A stretch of 64,000 nt of DNA from Endobacterium cereale (GTDB lineage: Bacteria > Pseudomonadota > Alphaproteobacteria > Rhizobiales > Rhizobiaceae): assembly GCF_009617585.1 (NCBI RefSeq), contig NZ_WIXI01000048.1:286590-350589 (forward strand), written 5' to 3'. The notes under the pieces are model-generated. The model saw only the letters and a list, made by a program, of their open reading frames with translations. It had not been told where the DNA came from and did not search any database. Below, in pieces: positions 19,960-30,662 of the stretch (positions within the stretch are counted from its first letter, which is position 1; every line of letters begins with the position of its first letter). The translations under genes and the position numbers were made by a program.

Positions 19960-20582
19960 GCCGGCACCTCTTGCCGGTTTCGCCATGGCGCGGTCGCGGC
20001 CAGCCATTGCCGGGTTCGGGCCTCGGGATCGGCGTTAAGAGTAATGTCGGTAACGACTGCAGCGCTTGCCGCCCCTTCATCGAGAACCAGCAGCGCGCGT
20101 TCGGCGGTGATACCACCAATCGCAACAAGTGGAAGAGCACCGATGCGCCGTTTCCAGTCGGACACCCGCTCGATACCTTGCGGCTGCCATTTCATCTTTT
20201 TGAGGATCGTCGGCCAGACGGGACCGAGCGCCACATAATCCGGCTTTGCGCCAAGCGCCGTCTCCAGTTCGGAAACATCATGAGTGGAGACGCCGAGCTT
20301 CAGGTCCGCGCGCCGAATTGCGTCAAGATCGGCGTCAACAAGATCCTCCTGACCGAGATGGATGAAATCACATCCCTCGTCGATCGCGAGCCGCCAGTAA
20401 TCGTTGACGATCAACTGGCAGCCATAGGCAAGGCACACTGCCCTTGCCCTGCGGATTTGCTGCCTGAGTTCGGTTTCCGATATGTCCTTGATGCGCAACT
20501 GCACCAGCTTGACACCCAGCGGCACCAGCCGCTCGATCCAGTCCGCACTATCGACGATGAGGTAAAAAGGATCGAGCTTCAT
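19956..20582 (-). CDS. thiE: Thiamine-phosphate synthase
   Basis: A 208-residue TIM-barrel enzyme joining HMP-PP and the thiazole phosphate to form thiamine phosphate. Motifs: VKLVQLRIKDISETELRQQI (pyrophosphate-binding region; the canonical RxK is RIK), CQLIVNDYWRLAIDEGCDFIHLGQEDL, LGVSTHDVSELETAL, DYVALGPVWPT and LPLVAIGGIT. It overlaps thiG upstream and thiD downstream by 4 bases each, so translation is coupled along the operon. Confidence 0.94.
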   Translation of the reverse strand: MKLDPFYLIVDSADWIERLVPLGVKLVQLRIKDISETELRQQIRRARAVCLAYGCQLIVNDYWRLAIDEGCDFIHLGQEDLVDADLDAIRRADLKLGVSTHDVSELETALGAKPDYVALGPVWPTILKKMKWQPQGIERVSDWKRRIGALPLVAIGGITAERALLVLDEGAASAAVVTDITLNADPEARTRQWLAATAPWRNRQEVPA

Positions 20583-21352
20583 GAAAACACCGCCTTGCCG
20601 ATGACCGGCGTCGAGGGCACCGCCATGTCGCGCGGTTCCAGCATGCCGGCGAGATAGGCGAGCCTTCCCGCGTCCGTCGCCTTGGCGAAAGCCTCGGCCA
20701 TGGCGGGCGGATCGCCCGCATTGGCGACGGCCGTGTTGAGCAAAACGGCGTCGTATCCCAGTTCCATCACCGTGGCCGCATGCGACGGGCGGCCAAGACC
20801 AGCATCGACGATCAGCGGAATGTCGGGAAAGGCTGCCCGCATGGCGGTCAGCGCTGACGGGTTACGCGGGCCCGCCGCCGAACCGATCGGCGCGCACCAG
20901 GGCATCAGCACCCGGCAACCTGCAGCCAGCAGTTTTTCGGCCACGATCAGATCGTCGGTCGTGTAGGGGAAAACGGAAAAGCCTTCGTCGGTGAGAATAC
21001 GCGCCGCTTCCACCAGTTCAAAAACATCCGGCTGGAGGCTGTCGTGATGACCAATGACTTCGAGCTTGATCCAGTTCGTACCGAAAACTTCGCGCGCCAT
21101 CTTGGCTGTCAGGATGGCTTCCGATGCGCTGTGGCAACCGGCCGTGTTCGGTAGAATGCGAACGCCGAGATTTCGAATGAGTTCAAAAAACGCACCACCG
21201 GCCTTGCCGCCCGAGGTTTCCCGACGGAGCGAGACGGTGACGATGCCCGCGCCGGACCTTCTCACCGCTTCGGACAAAACAGCGGGTGACGGATAACGCG
21301 CCGTGCCAAGCAGCAGGCGCGAGGACAATTCGGTTTCGTAGAGTTTCAACAT
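20579..21352 (-). CDS. thiG: Thiazole synthase
   Basis: A 257-residue enzyme that makes the thiazole ring from deoxyxylulose phosphate, dehydroglycine and ThiS thiocarboxylate. The Schiff-base lysine is in WIKLEVIGHHDSLQPD; phosphate-binding glycine loops are APIGSAAGPRNPSAL and IVDAGLGRPSHAATVMELGYDAVLLNTA. Its stop overlaps the thiE start by 4 bases, and thiS ends three bases upstream. Confidence 0.96.
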   Translation of the reverse strand: MLKLYETELSSRLLLGTARYPSPAVLSEAVRRSGAGIVTVSLRRETSGGKAGGAFFELIRNLGVRILPNTAGCHSASEAILTAKMAREVFGTNWIKLEVIGHHDSLQPDVFELVEAARILTDEGFSVFPYTTDDLIVAEKLLAAGCRVLMPWCAPIGSAAGPRNPSALTAMRAAFPDIPLIVDAGLGRPSHAATVMELGYDAVLLNTAVANAGDPPAMAEAFAKATDAGRLAYLAGMLEPRDMAVPSTPVIGKAVFS

Positions 21353-21355
21353 GGC

Positions 21356-21553
21356 TCAGCCTCCCTGCATGGGGGAAAGAATTTCGATCCGGTCACCGTC
21401 TGCGAGGTGCGTATCGGCACGATCCTCGCGATGAACGAGGTCTCCATTGACGGCGGTGGCCAGCCATTCGCCCTCGTATTCCAGCGCTTCAAGCAGGTCG
21501 GCGAGCGTAACGGTCTCCAGAACCTGCGCTTCTCCGTTGACGATAAAATTCAT
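21356..21553 (-). CDS. thiS: Sulfur carrier protein ThiS
   Basis: A 65-residue ubiquitin-like sulfur carrier ending in the diagnostic Gly-Gly (SPMQGG). The N-terminal MNFIVNGEAQVLETVTLADLL and ATAVNGDLVHR match ThiS strands. The C-terminal glycine is adenylylated and converted to a thiocarboxylate that donates sulfur to ThiG. A dedicated thiF is not in the cluster, so adenylylation must come from elsewhere. It overlaps thiO by 4 bases. Confidence 0.95.
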   Translation of the reverse strand: MNFIVNGEAQVLETVTLADLLEALEYEGEWLATAVNGDLVHREDRADTHLADGDRIEILSPMQGG

Positions 21554-22535
21554 GCGATCATCTCCTCGCGGAGAGCGGCACCGTTGGAAAGGCGGATTGC
21601 GGCTTGTTTCGCCATGGCGGGGGCGAGCAGAAAACCGTGGCGATACATGCCGGCGATCGCCAGCCCATCACCGGTCTCCACAACGCGCGGAAAATTGTCG
21701 GCAAAGGCCGGGCGGATGCCGACACCGGTTTCCACCACCCGCGCCTCGCCAAACGCCGGATGCAGCGCATAGGCAGCATTCAAGAGTTCCATCAGCGAGC
21801 GTGCCGAAATCGGGCCGTCATCCTCCGTCTCGATCATCGTTGCGCCGACCATGAAACGGTGATCGTCACGCGGCACGACATAGATCGGGTGGCGTGGATG
21901 CAGCATGCGCACCGGTCGCGACAGCGTAACCTCGCCGGTTTCCAGATAGAGCATTTCGCCACGCACGCCCCGCAGGCCGGGAATATGCGGGATCGCCGCC
22001 GGGCCGGTGCAATCCAGCACGGCGGTATAGTTCTTTTTCGGCGACGGCCCCCAGCCCAAGTGGAAGAGGCCACCCAGGTTGCGGATCGTCTTGGCCAGCC
22101 CCGTCAAAGCCCGGCGCGGATCGAGATGCGCCTCGTTTTCAAAGAAAAGCGCCTTTTCGAAACGACCGGAAAGCGAGGGTTCGAGATCGGTAATCTCGTT
22201 TCGATCAAGCCAGACATGACCCGTCGTACGACTGGCAAAACGGGTAAGATCGGTGATGTCGCGCGGCTGCGTCACCACCAGCGTGCCATTTCGAATAACC
22301 GCACCCGGCACGACCTGATCCCACCAGTCAGCGGCATCGAGCCCGAGTGTCAGCACGACCTCTTCCGCCGCCTCCCGTTCGCAATAGGGAGCGAGCATGC
22401 CGCCGGCGAAAAAAGAAGCACCCTGCCCCACCGTGTCCTGATAATCGACGATATCAACATCTTCGCCGCGACGGAGAAGTTCATAGGCGACGGCAAGGCC
22501 GGCAACGCCGGCCCCTTTAACGAGAAAGAGAGACA

Positions 22536-22536
<1 letters not shown>
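21550..22536 (-). CDS. thiO: Glycine oxidase ThiO
   Basis: A 328-residue FAD-dependent amine oxidase that converts glycine to the imine needed by ThiG, the oxygen-dependent alternative to ThiH. The Rossmann FAD motif is KGAGVAGLAVAYELLRRGEDVDIVD at the N-terminus. AVLDCTGPAAIPHIPGLRGVRGEMLYL and GVGIRPAFADNFPRVVETGDGLAIAGMYRHGFLLAP are DadA/ThiO-like segments. The start overlaps the thiC stop by one base (TGATG). Confidence 0.95.
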
Positions 22537-24359
<1,823 letters not shown>

Positions 24360-24473
24360 CGTGAGGCTCCAAGTGTTAAGGTTGGAGACCCAGTCCTAGA
24401 GCCGGAAAGATGGAAGAACGCCGATCAACGGAATCCGGGAGATGGATTCATTGCATTCGCAGCGTTTTGCACC

Positions 24474-24560
24474 GTCCCTACGCCAGTATGAACTGGATCA
24501 GGTTCAACGGGTCACTGCGCGCGATAGCAGAATCTCAGCCCCTTGACGGGACACCCCTGG
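24474..24560 (-). ncRNA. TPP riboswitch (THI element)
   Basis: On the minus strand, 115 bases before thiC, the THI-box core is readable: CCAGGGGTGTCCCGTCAAGG, then the conserved GGGGCTGAGA, then ACCCGTTGAACCTGATC and CAGTTCATACTGGCGTAGGGA (ends at about 24474). The CTGAGA and ACCTGATC-type segments are the two TPP-binding internal loops. It should repress the thiCOSGED operon when thiamine pyrophosphate is abundant. Confidence 0.96.
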
Positions 24561-24576
24561 TGAATGCGATGAGGCT

Positions 24577-24944
24577 ATGACAGCAGGATCGATGGGTCAA
24601 GCGCCTCTTCCACCCTTCCTTGCGATCGATGGAACGGCAGACGGATTGCCACATGCGCGATTTGACGGATATGCGCTATGTCTGGAGCCGAACGGCGATA
24701 TCATGACAGTCCATGTGGCAACAAATCGAGACAGAGGCGTGCGACCAAAGAAGCAAACAGACATCGCGAACGGAAAGCAAAACTCCGCCCGATCTTTGCA
24801 ACTGCAAGACTGCCTTGAGGCCCGCGGAAGCTGCTGCGCACCCGTCGGCATCTCGGTGGCGATGTTGCGGGTCATCGACGCTGCGGGCGAGCTGATCGAA
24901 TGGCCGTTCGGCCTTCTCGTTTCCCTATGGGGTAAAGGCAGATC
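24577..24944. other. Intergenic region between the thiamine leader and btsS
   Basis: About 370 bases between the leftward riboswitch and the rightward histidine kinase. A 123-codon rightward frame ends in an ATGA overlap with the kinase start, but it has no recognisable family, an atypical composition and no ribosome-binding site, so it is not called as a gene. Promoters for both directions are expected here. Confidence 0.45.
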
Positions 24945-26681
24945 ATGAGCTTCGGCTGGACCAATCTCGTCATCGGCCTTTTGCAGCAGATGTGCGTCTA
25001 TCTCGTGATCGCCTATCTGTTCAGCAAGACACCGCTTTTCCTGCCGCTGATGCAGGTGACGGTGCGTCCTTGGCGCAAAGTGGCCTGTTACGTCATCTTC
25101 TCGATGTTCTGCATCATGGGCACCTATTTTGGCCTCCACATCGATGAAGCGATCGCCAATACACGTGCCATCGGCGCCGTGCTCGGCGGCATTTTTGGCG
25201 GGCCGCTGGTCGGGCTGGCGGTGGGGCTGACGGGTGGCATGCACCGGTATTCGCTGGGCGGTTATACCGCTCTCGCCTGCGCCATTTCCACCACCGCTGA
25301 AGGTCTGATTGGCGGTTTGGTGCATAGCTATCTGCTGCGTCATCGCCGGACAGACCTGTTGTTCAAGCCGTTGCTGATTGCGGGCGTAACCTTGTTTGCC
25401 GAAATCGTGCAGATGTCGATCATTCTGGTCGTCGCCCAGCCATTCGTGAACTCCATGCATCTGGTGGAGACCATCGCCTTACCGATGATCGTCGCCAACA
25501 CGGTTGGTGCGGCCATGTTCATGAACATCCTCGGCGACCGGCGAAAACTATTCGAAACCCATTCGACTATCTTTTCCGGCAAGGCGCTCAAGATCGCAGA
25601 ACGCGCCGAAGGTGTCTTGCGCAACGGCTTCAACGCCGAAAACAGCACCAAAGTGGCCCGCATTCTGTATGAGGAAGCGAATGTCGGGGCCGTCGCCATC
25701 ACCGACCGCGAAAAGATCCTCGCCTTCATCGGCATCGGCGCCGATCACCACCTGCCCGGCCGCGAGATCACCTCGGCTCAGACGCTTGAGGCGATTGCCG
25801 AAAACAAGGTCATGTATGCCGATGGCAATGAGGTCAGCTATCAATGCTCGATCGATCCGAACTGCCGGCTGGGTGCCTCGCTGGTCATTCCGCTGAAGGG
25901 AGAGGACGACACCGTGATCGGCACGATCAAGCTCTACGAGCCGAAGACAAAACTGTTTTCCACCTTCAATCGCGCGCTCGGCGAAGGTGTCGCGCGGCTG
26001 CTGTCGGCGCAGATTCTCGCAGGTCGCTATGAGCGCCAGAAACAAATGCTGTCGCAGTCGGAAATCAAGCTCCTGCATGCGCAGGTCAATCCGCATTTCC
26101 TGTTCAACACGCTGAACACCCTGTCAGCCATCATCCGCATCGATCCGGCCGAGGCGCGCAAACTGGTGCAGAACCTCTCCACGTTCTTCCGCAAGAACCT
26201 GAAGCGCACCAGCGACGTGGTGGCGCTTTCCGACGAGATCGAACACGTCAACGCCTATCTGCAGATCGAAAAGGCGCGCTTTCAGGAGCGCCTGCAGATA
26301 GAGATCGATGTGCCGGATGAGCTGGCCCAGGTGCATCTGCAGGCCTTTTCGCTGCAGCCACTTGTCGAAAACGCCATCAAGCACGGCACATCGCAGCTGA
26401 TCGGCGAAGGACGGATCACCATTTCGGCGCGGCGCGAAGGCGACGACATGCTGGTTTCCGTTACCGACAATGCCGGCCTGTTTAAGCGCAAGCCGGGCGG
26501 CGATGGCGGGCTTGGCATGAATATCGTCCACCGGCGCACCAAGGGTTATTTCGGCGATGCCTATGGCATGCATGTCGATGTGGAGCGCGATGTATTCACC
26601 CGCATCAGCCTGCGCGTGCCAATGGTCGATACGCACCATCATACGCCCTACGAATCCGTGCTGGAATTGACAAAAATCTAA
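24945..26681 (+). CDS. btsS: LytS/BtsS-family sensor histidine kinase
   Basis: A 578-residue membrane kinase. Residues 1-200 hold about six helices of the 5TMR-LYT type (GAVLGGIFGGPLVGLAVGLTGGMHRYSLGGYTA). Residues about 220-360 are a GAF-like domain. The phospho-acceptor is in LHAQVNPHFLFNTLNTLSAIIR (His about residue 385), and the HATPase part includes LQPLVENAIKHG and DGGLGMNIVHRR. In E. coli the homologue BtsS senses extracellular pyruvate. Here the cognate LytTR regulator and a CstA/BtsT carrier are both adjacent, supporting the same role. Confidence 0.92.
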   Translation: MSFGWTNLVIGLLQQMCVYLVIAYLFSKTPLFLPLMQVTVRPWRKVACYVIFSMFCIMGTYFGLHIDEAIANTRAIGAVLGGIFGGPLVGLAVGLTGGMHRYSLGGYTALACAISTTAEGLIGGLVHSYLLRHRRTDLLFKPLLIAGVTLFAEIVQMSIILVVAQPFVNSMHLVETIALPMIVANTVGAAMFMNILGDRRKLFETHSTIFSGKALKIAERAEGVLRNGFNAENSTKVARILYEEANVGAVAITDREKILAFIGIGADHHLPGREITSAQTLEAIAENKVMYADGNEVSYQCSIDPNCRLGASLVIPLKGEDDTVIGTIKLYEPKTKLFSTFNRALGEGVARLLSAQILAGRYERQKQMLSQSEIKLLHAQVNPHFLFNTLNTLSAIIRIDPAEARKLVQNLSTFFRKNLKRTSDVVALSDEIEHVNAYLQIEKARFQERLQIEIDVPDELAQVHLQAFSLQPLVENAIKHGTSQLIGEGRITISARREGDDMLVSVTDNAGLFKRKPGGDGGLGMNIVHRRTKGYFGDAYGMHVDVERDVFTRISLRVPMVDTHHHTPYESVLELTKI

Positions 26682-26765
26682 TCGTTTAATGCCCTGCGTT
26701 TCCAGCGAAATTTGACCTGTGTCATGTCCGGTTGGGGATAGCCCGGCCGGCTGCAAAAACGCTCC

Positions 26766-26794
26766 ACCGCTCACCCCGGATTATCGACCGCTCA
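26766..26794 (+). promoter_or_regulatory. Direct repeat matching the E. coli BtsR (YehT) operator
   Basis: ACCGCTCA, then 13 bases, then a second identical ACCGCTCA, ending 88 bases before the cstA start. As I recall, the published E. coli YehT/BtsR motif upstream of yjiY (btsT) is ACC(G/A)CT(C/T)A-N13-ACC(G/A)CT(C/T)A, and this site fits it at every position. LytTR regulators bind such direct repeats spaced two helical turns apart. Confidence 0.85.
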
Positions 26795-26882
26795 CGCCGT
26801 GATAGCGCCACTCAGCCAAACACCCCCTCCCGCCTTTTCGCCTCGAGAGTAGCCTCCTCTCATCCTAAGGAGGGACAAGACC

Positions 26883-28694
26883 ATGGCAAACGCCCTGACA
26901 ATGGTCATCGGCACCGCCTGCATCCTCGCGATCTGCTACCGGTTCTACGGTATCTTCTTCGTTCGCAAGGTTCTCGGCGTCAGCGATACCGAAGTCACCC
27001 CGTCGCACACGCTTGCCGACGGACGTAATTACGTGCCCACCAAGAAGTGGGTGAATGCCGGCCAGCATTTTGCGGCCATCGCCGCCGCCGGCCCGCTGGT
27101 CGGCCCGGTTCTCGCCGCCCAATACGGTTACCTGCCCGGCCTGATCTGGCTGCTGGTCGGTTGCGTCATCGGCGGCGCGGTGCATGACACGGTCGTGCTG
27201 TTCGCCTCGATGAAACACAAGGGTTCGTCGCTGTCGGAAGTCGCCAAGGCAGAGCTTGGGCCCGTCGCCGGCTGGTGCACCGGCCTTGCCATGCTGTTCA
27301 TCATCACCATCACCATGGCAGGCCTGTCGATGGTCGTGGTGCATGCGCTGGAACGCAACCCCTGGGGCACATTCGCCGTCTTCATGACGATCCCGATCGC
27401 CATGGCTGTCGGCCTGTATGAAAAGATGGGCGGCAATGCGAAGATCGGCACCTATGTCGGCCTCTTCGCCATCCTCGCCTCGGTTTTCGCCGGCCCTTAC
27501 GTGCAGGAATCGGCGCTCGGCCAGTGGTTTACCTTCCAGTATAGCTCGCTCGGCATCATGCTGCCGATCTACGCTTTTCTCGCCAGCGCCCTGCCCGTCT
27601 GGCTGCTGCTCACCCCGCGCGGTTATCTGTCGAGCTTCCTCAAGATCGGCGTGTTTGCCGCTCTCGTCGTCGGCGTCGTCATCATCAACCCCGAAATCAA
27701 GATGCCGGCCCTCACCGACTTCATCCATGGCGGCGGCCCGGTTCTGGCCGGCCCTGTCTGGCCGTTCATCTCGATCACGATCGCCTGTGGTGCTATCTCG
27801 GGTTTCCACGCCTTCATCGGCTCGGGCACCACGCCAAAGCTGGTCGACAAGTGGAGCGATATCCGCCCCGTCGCCTTCGGCATGATGCTGGTCGAATGCC
27901 TCGTCGCCGTGCTAGCCCTTATCGCCGCAACGGCACTTCCGATGGCCGACTATTTTGCCATCAACGCATCGCCGGAGGTTTTTGCCACGCTCGGCATGAC
28001 GGTTCAGGATCTGCCGCGTCTCGAACAGGCAATCGGCATGGATCTCGCAGGCCGCACCGGTGGCGCCGTAACGCTCGCCGTCGGCATGACCGAGATCTTC
28101 ACCAGCATTCCCTGGTTCAAGACGCTGGCCGCCTACTTCTTCCAGTTCGTCATCATGTTCGAGGCCGTCTTCATTCTGACCGCCATCGACTCGGGAACCC
28201 GTGTTGCCCGTTACCTGATCCAGGACATTCTTGGTGACCTCTGGGCTCCGATGAAGCAGATCAACTGGCTACCCGGCTCGATCTTCGCCAGCATCGTCGC
28301 CTGCCTTCTCTGGGGTTATCTCCTCAACTCGGGCGATATCAACTCGGTCTGGGCCCTGTTCGGTGTCTCGAACCAGATGATGGCCTCGCTTGGCCTCACC
28401 ATCGGCGCAACGATCATCCTGCGCATCTCGGCCAAGCGCATCTACATGCTGACCTGCCTCATCCCGCTCGCCTACCTGTTCGTCACGGTGAACTATGCCG
28501 GCTACTGGATGATCGCCAACGTCTACCTCAACGAAGCAGCCAAGGGCTACAACCCGGTCAACGCCATCCTGTCGATCATCATGATGGTTCTCGGTGTGAT
28601 CGTTCTGGTTGCCGCAATGTTCAAATGGAAGGACATGCTGCGCACGGGCCGGAACGGCGAGGCTGAAAGGCTCGCACTTTCACCCGCGGAGTAA
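26883..28694 (+). CDS. cstA: CstA/BtsT-family carbon starvation protein (pyruvate/peptide-type carrier)
   Basis: A 603-residue carrier with about 16 hydrophobic helices, preceded by AAGGAGG. CstA features are YRFYGIFFVRKVLGV, GRNYVPTKKWVNAGQHFAAIAAAGPLVGPVLAAQYGY, VGCVIGGAVHDTVVLFASMKHKGSSLSEVA and SGFHAFIGSGTTPKLV. E. coli CstA and BtsT (about 700 residues) import pyruvate by proton symport; the shorter form here lacks some C-terminal sequence. The upstream BtsR-type operator and the flanking btsS and btsR genes imply induction by external pyruvate or a similar overflow metabolite. Confidence 0.93.
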   Translation: MANALTMVIGTACILAICYRFYGIFFVRKVLGVSDTEVTPSHTLADGRNYVPTKKWVNAGQHFAAIAAAGPLVGPVLAAQYGYLPGLIWLLVGCVIGGAVHDTVVLFASMKHKGSSLSEVAKAELGPVAGWCTGLAMLFIITITMAGLSMVVVHALERNPWGTFAVFMTIPIAMAVGLYEKMGGNAKIGTYVGLFAILASVFAGPYVQESALGQWFTFQYSSLGIMLPIYAFLASALPVWLLLTPRGYLSSFLKIGVFAALVVGVVIINPEIKMPALTDFIHGGGPVLAGPVWPFISITIACGAISGFHAFIGSGTTPKLVDKWSDIRPVAFGMMLVECLVAVLALIAATALPMADYFAINASPEVFATLGMTVQDLPRLEQAIGMDLAGRTGGAVTLAVGMTEIFTSIPWFKTLAAYFFQFVIMFEAVFILTAIDSGTRVARYLIQDILGDLWAPMKQINWLPGSIFASIVACLLWGYLLNSGDINSVWALFGVSNQMMASLGLTIGATIILRISAKRIYMLTCLIPLAYLFVTVNYAGYWMIANVYLNEAAKGYNPVNAILSIIMMVLGVIVLVAAMFKWKDMLRTGRNGEAERLALSPAE

Positions 28695-28732
28695 CCAGCT
28701 TCCCTGAGGCTGACATTCCTCCCTAAGCCTCA

Positions 28733-28767
28733 AAACCCGGCGCATGTTTCACACATGCGCCGGGTTT
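28733..28767. terminator. Bidirectional terminator between cstA and btsR
   Basis: A 15-bp stem (AAACCCGGCGCATGT / ACATGCGCCGGGTTT) with a 5-base loop is followed on the plus strand by CGTTTTT. It lies between two convergent genes. Confidence 0.9.
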
Positions 28768-28781
28768 CGTTTTTGGCAATG

Positions 28782-29498
28782 TCAGAGAATGCCGAGTTGT
28801 TCTTTCAATGGCCCGAGAAAACGGCGGCTGACGGGAATGGAGCGCCCACCGATGGTTAGGATATTGGCGGCACCGTTTTCGGCCAGCGCGATATCCTGAA
28901 TATGCTCGGGATTGATCATGTATTGCCGATGGCAGCGGATCAACCGTGTGCGTTCCTCGAGCGTGCGCAAAGTCAGTTCGGTGAAATGCTCGGCGCCGTC
29001 ATTACCGATGACATAGATGCCGCCCGGCCGCGAAAAGATTGCCTCGACATCCTCGATCTTCATCAGACGAATGCGGTTGAGGCCGGTGCAGGGAATGTGG
29101 CGCAGTGGCGGCACGATTTCGAGCAACCGATCCTGGTGCACCGCTTTTGCCTTGCGCAACCGGTCAAGCGTCTTTTGCAGCCGCTCCTCCTGAATGGGCT
29201 TCAGCAGATAATCGAAGGCGTTTTCCTCAAATGCCCGAACCGCATATTCCTCGTAAGCCGTGAGGAAAACGATCTGCGGCATCTTTTCCGGGTCGATCAT
29301 GCCGACCATTTCCAGACCGCTGACCTGCGGCATCTGGATATCGAGGAACATGACGGTTGGCGACAGGCGGTTAATGGCGGCGATGCCTTCGATGGCATTG
29401 GCACACTCGCCGACGATTTCGATATCGGCCTGATCTGCGAGGACGGATTTCAACTCGTCGCGCGCCAGCGCTTCGTCATCAACGATCAGAACTTTCAT
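28782..29498 (-). CDS. btsR: LytTR-family response regulator (BtsR type)
   Basis: A 238-residue regulator. The receiver domain (1-120) has the acidic pocket LIVDDEALAR, the phospho-acceptor Asp in VMFLDIQMPQVSG, and the Lys in DYLLKPIQEERL. The C-terminal LytTR DNA-binding domain (about 135-238) includes IEDVEAIFSRPGGIYVIG, RTLEERTRLIRCHRQYMIN and SRRFLGPLKEQLGIL. It is convergent with cstA and on the opposite strand from its presumed kinase btsS, 2.1 kb away. Confidence 0.93.
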   Translation of the reverse strand: MKVLIVDDEALARDELKSVLADQADIEIVGECANAIEGIAAINRLSPTVMFLDIQMPQVSGLEMVGMIDPEKMPQIVFLTAYEEYAVRAFEENAFDYLLKPIQEERLQKTLDRLRKAKAVHQDRLLEIVPPLRHIPCTGLNRIRLMKIEDVEAIFSRPGGIYVIGNDGAEHFTELTLRTLEERTRLIRCHRQYMINPEHIQDIALAENGAANILTIGGRSIPVSRRFLGPLKEQLGIL

Positions 29499-29747
29499 GC
29501 GTACTTGTTATCCGGTCTGAAAAGCCAGCATTTGGAATATGGACTGGCATCGGCTTAAGCAAGACCATTCGCTCAAGCGGCGCAGCCTCGAGTGCCGCAT
29601 CGGAGAATAGTGGAGCGTTTCGGGCGCTATGGATTGACCCGCGCCCCATTTCAGCAGCTGCACGGTACCGTACCATCGAAAATTTTGGGTTGGCCTGCCG
29701 CATATCTGCCCTAGTTAATGAGTGGGCGGCAAAAATGAGGTATGGAA

Positions 29748-29900
29748 ATGGCACTGGCTGATAGACTTGCCAAATTCGAACAGACCAACCAGGTCGCATT
29801 CGGAATCATCGAGGCGGAAGCAACTGCACGCGAGCAGAAGACCGAAAAGCTGCGACAGGCAAGACTGATGCAGGCTCGCAAATCCGATGAGGAAAGCTGA
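29748..29900 (+). CDS. Small hypothetical protein, 50 residues
   Basis: ATG at 29748 (GAGG 7 bases upstream) to TGA at 29898-29900. The product begins MALADRLAKFEQTNQVAFGI and continues as a charged, probably helical segment rich in Glu, Lys, Arg and Gln (EAEATAREQKTEKLRQARL). Codon use is like the neighbouring genes. It ends six bases before the convergent ABC ATPase gene. No function is recognised; a real small gene is plausible but unproven. Confidence 0.45.
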   Translation: MALADRLAKFEQTNQVAFGIIEAEATAREQKTEKLRQARLMQARKSDEES

Positions 29901-29906
29901 GCGACC

Positions 29907-30662
29907 CTAATAAAATGTGGCGATGCGATTGCCGTCGAGTTCGTGCACCCGAAACTCGGTGGCATATATCTCCGACAGGACTTCCTGTCGGACGATATCC
30001 GTCGGCGACCCTTGCAGGAAAAGCCTGCCATCGCGCATGACGACGATGTGGTCGGAATAACAGGACGCGAAATTGATATCGTGCAGGACCACAACGACGG
30101 TCTTGCCGAGTTCGCGGGCCGACTTGCGCATCAGTTTCATCATCGCCACCGAATGGCTGATATCGAGATTGTTGAGCGGTTCGTCGAACAGCATGTAATC
30201 CGTGTCCTGACACAGGACCATGGCGACAAAGGCGCGCTGGCGTTGGCCGCCGGACAGCTCATCCAGAAAACGGTGGCGGAAATCGCCAAGCCCCAGATAA
30301 TCGATGGCCCGCTCGACATGCTCCCGATCTTGCAGCGTCGGGCGGCCCTTGCTGTAAGGGTAACGTCCAAAGGTCACGAGATCGGTCACCGTCAGGCGGG
30401 CGGTCAGATGATTGTCCTGGCGCAGGATGGAAAGCCGCTTTGCCAGCACGTCCCCCGACACCTTGGTGACATCCAGACCGTCCACTATCACCGTGCCCGC
30501 ATCCATCGGCAGCAGGCGGGCAATCATCGACATCAGCGTCGATTTGCCGGCGCCGTTGGGACCAATGATCGACGTCAGCCCGCCTTTCGGCAAAGCGAGC
30601 GTGACGCCATCGACCACAAGAGTCTTGCCATAGGATTTGCTGACGCCGGAAACCTCGATCAT
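29907..30662 (-). CDS. Iron-chelate ABC transporter ATP-binding protein (FepC/FatE type)
   Basis: A 251-residue ATPase. The start at 30662 (MIEVSGVSKSYG) overlaps the upstream permease by 4 bases (ATGA). Walker A is GPNGAGKSTLMSMIARLL, the signature LSGGQRQRAFVAMVLCQ, Walker B YMLFDEPLNNLDI, and the switch His lies in VVVLHDINFASCYSDH. DNHLTARLTVTDLVTFGRYPYSKGR is characteristic of siderophore ATPases. It powers uptake by the two permeases upstream and is the last gene of the operon. Confidence 0.94.
   Translation of the reverse strand: MIEVSGVSKSYGKTLVVDGVTLALPKGGLTSIIGPNGAGKSTLMSMIARLLPMDAGTVIVDGLDVTKVSGDVLAKRLSILRQDNHLTARLTVTDLVTFGRYPYSKGRPTLQDREHVERAIDYLGLGDFRHRFLDELSGGQRQRAFVAMVLCQDTDYMLFDEPLNNLDISHSVAMMKLMRKSARELGKTVVVVLHDINFASCYSDHIVVMRDGRLFLQGSPTDIVRQEVLSEIYATEFRVHELDGNRIATFY

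Noticed and set aside
24577..24948. A 123-codon gene overlapping the btsS start
   Set aside because: It shares an ATGA with the kinase start, but has no recognisable family, no ribosome-binding site and unusual composition.
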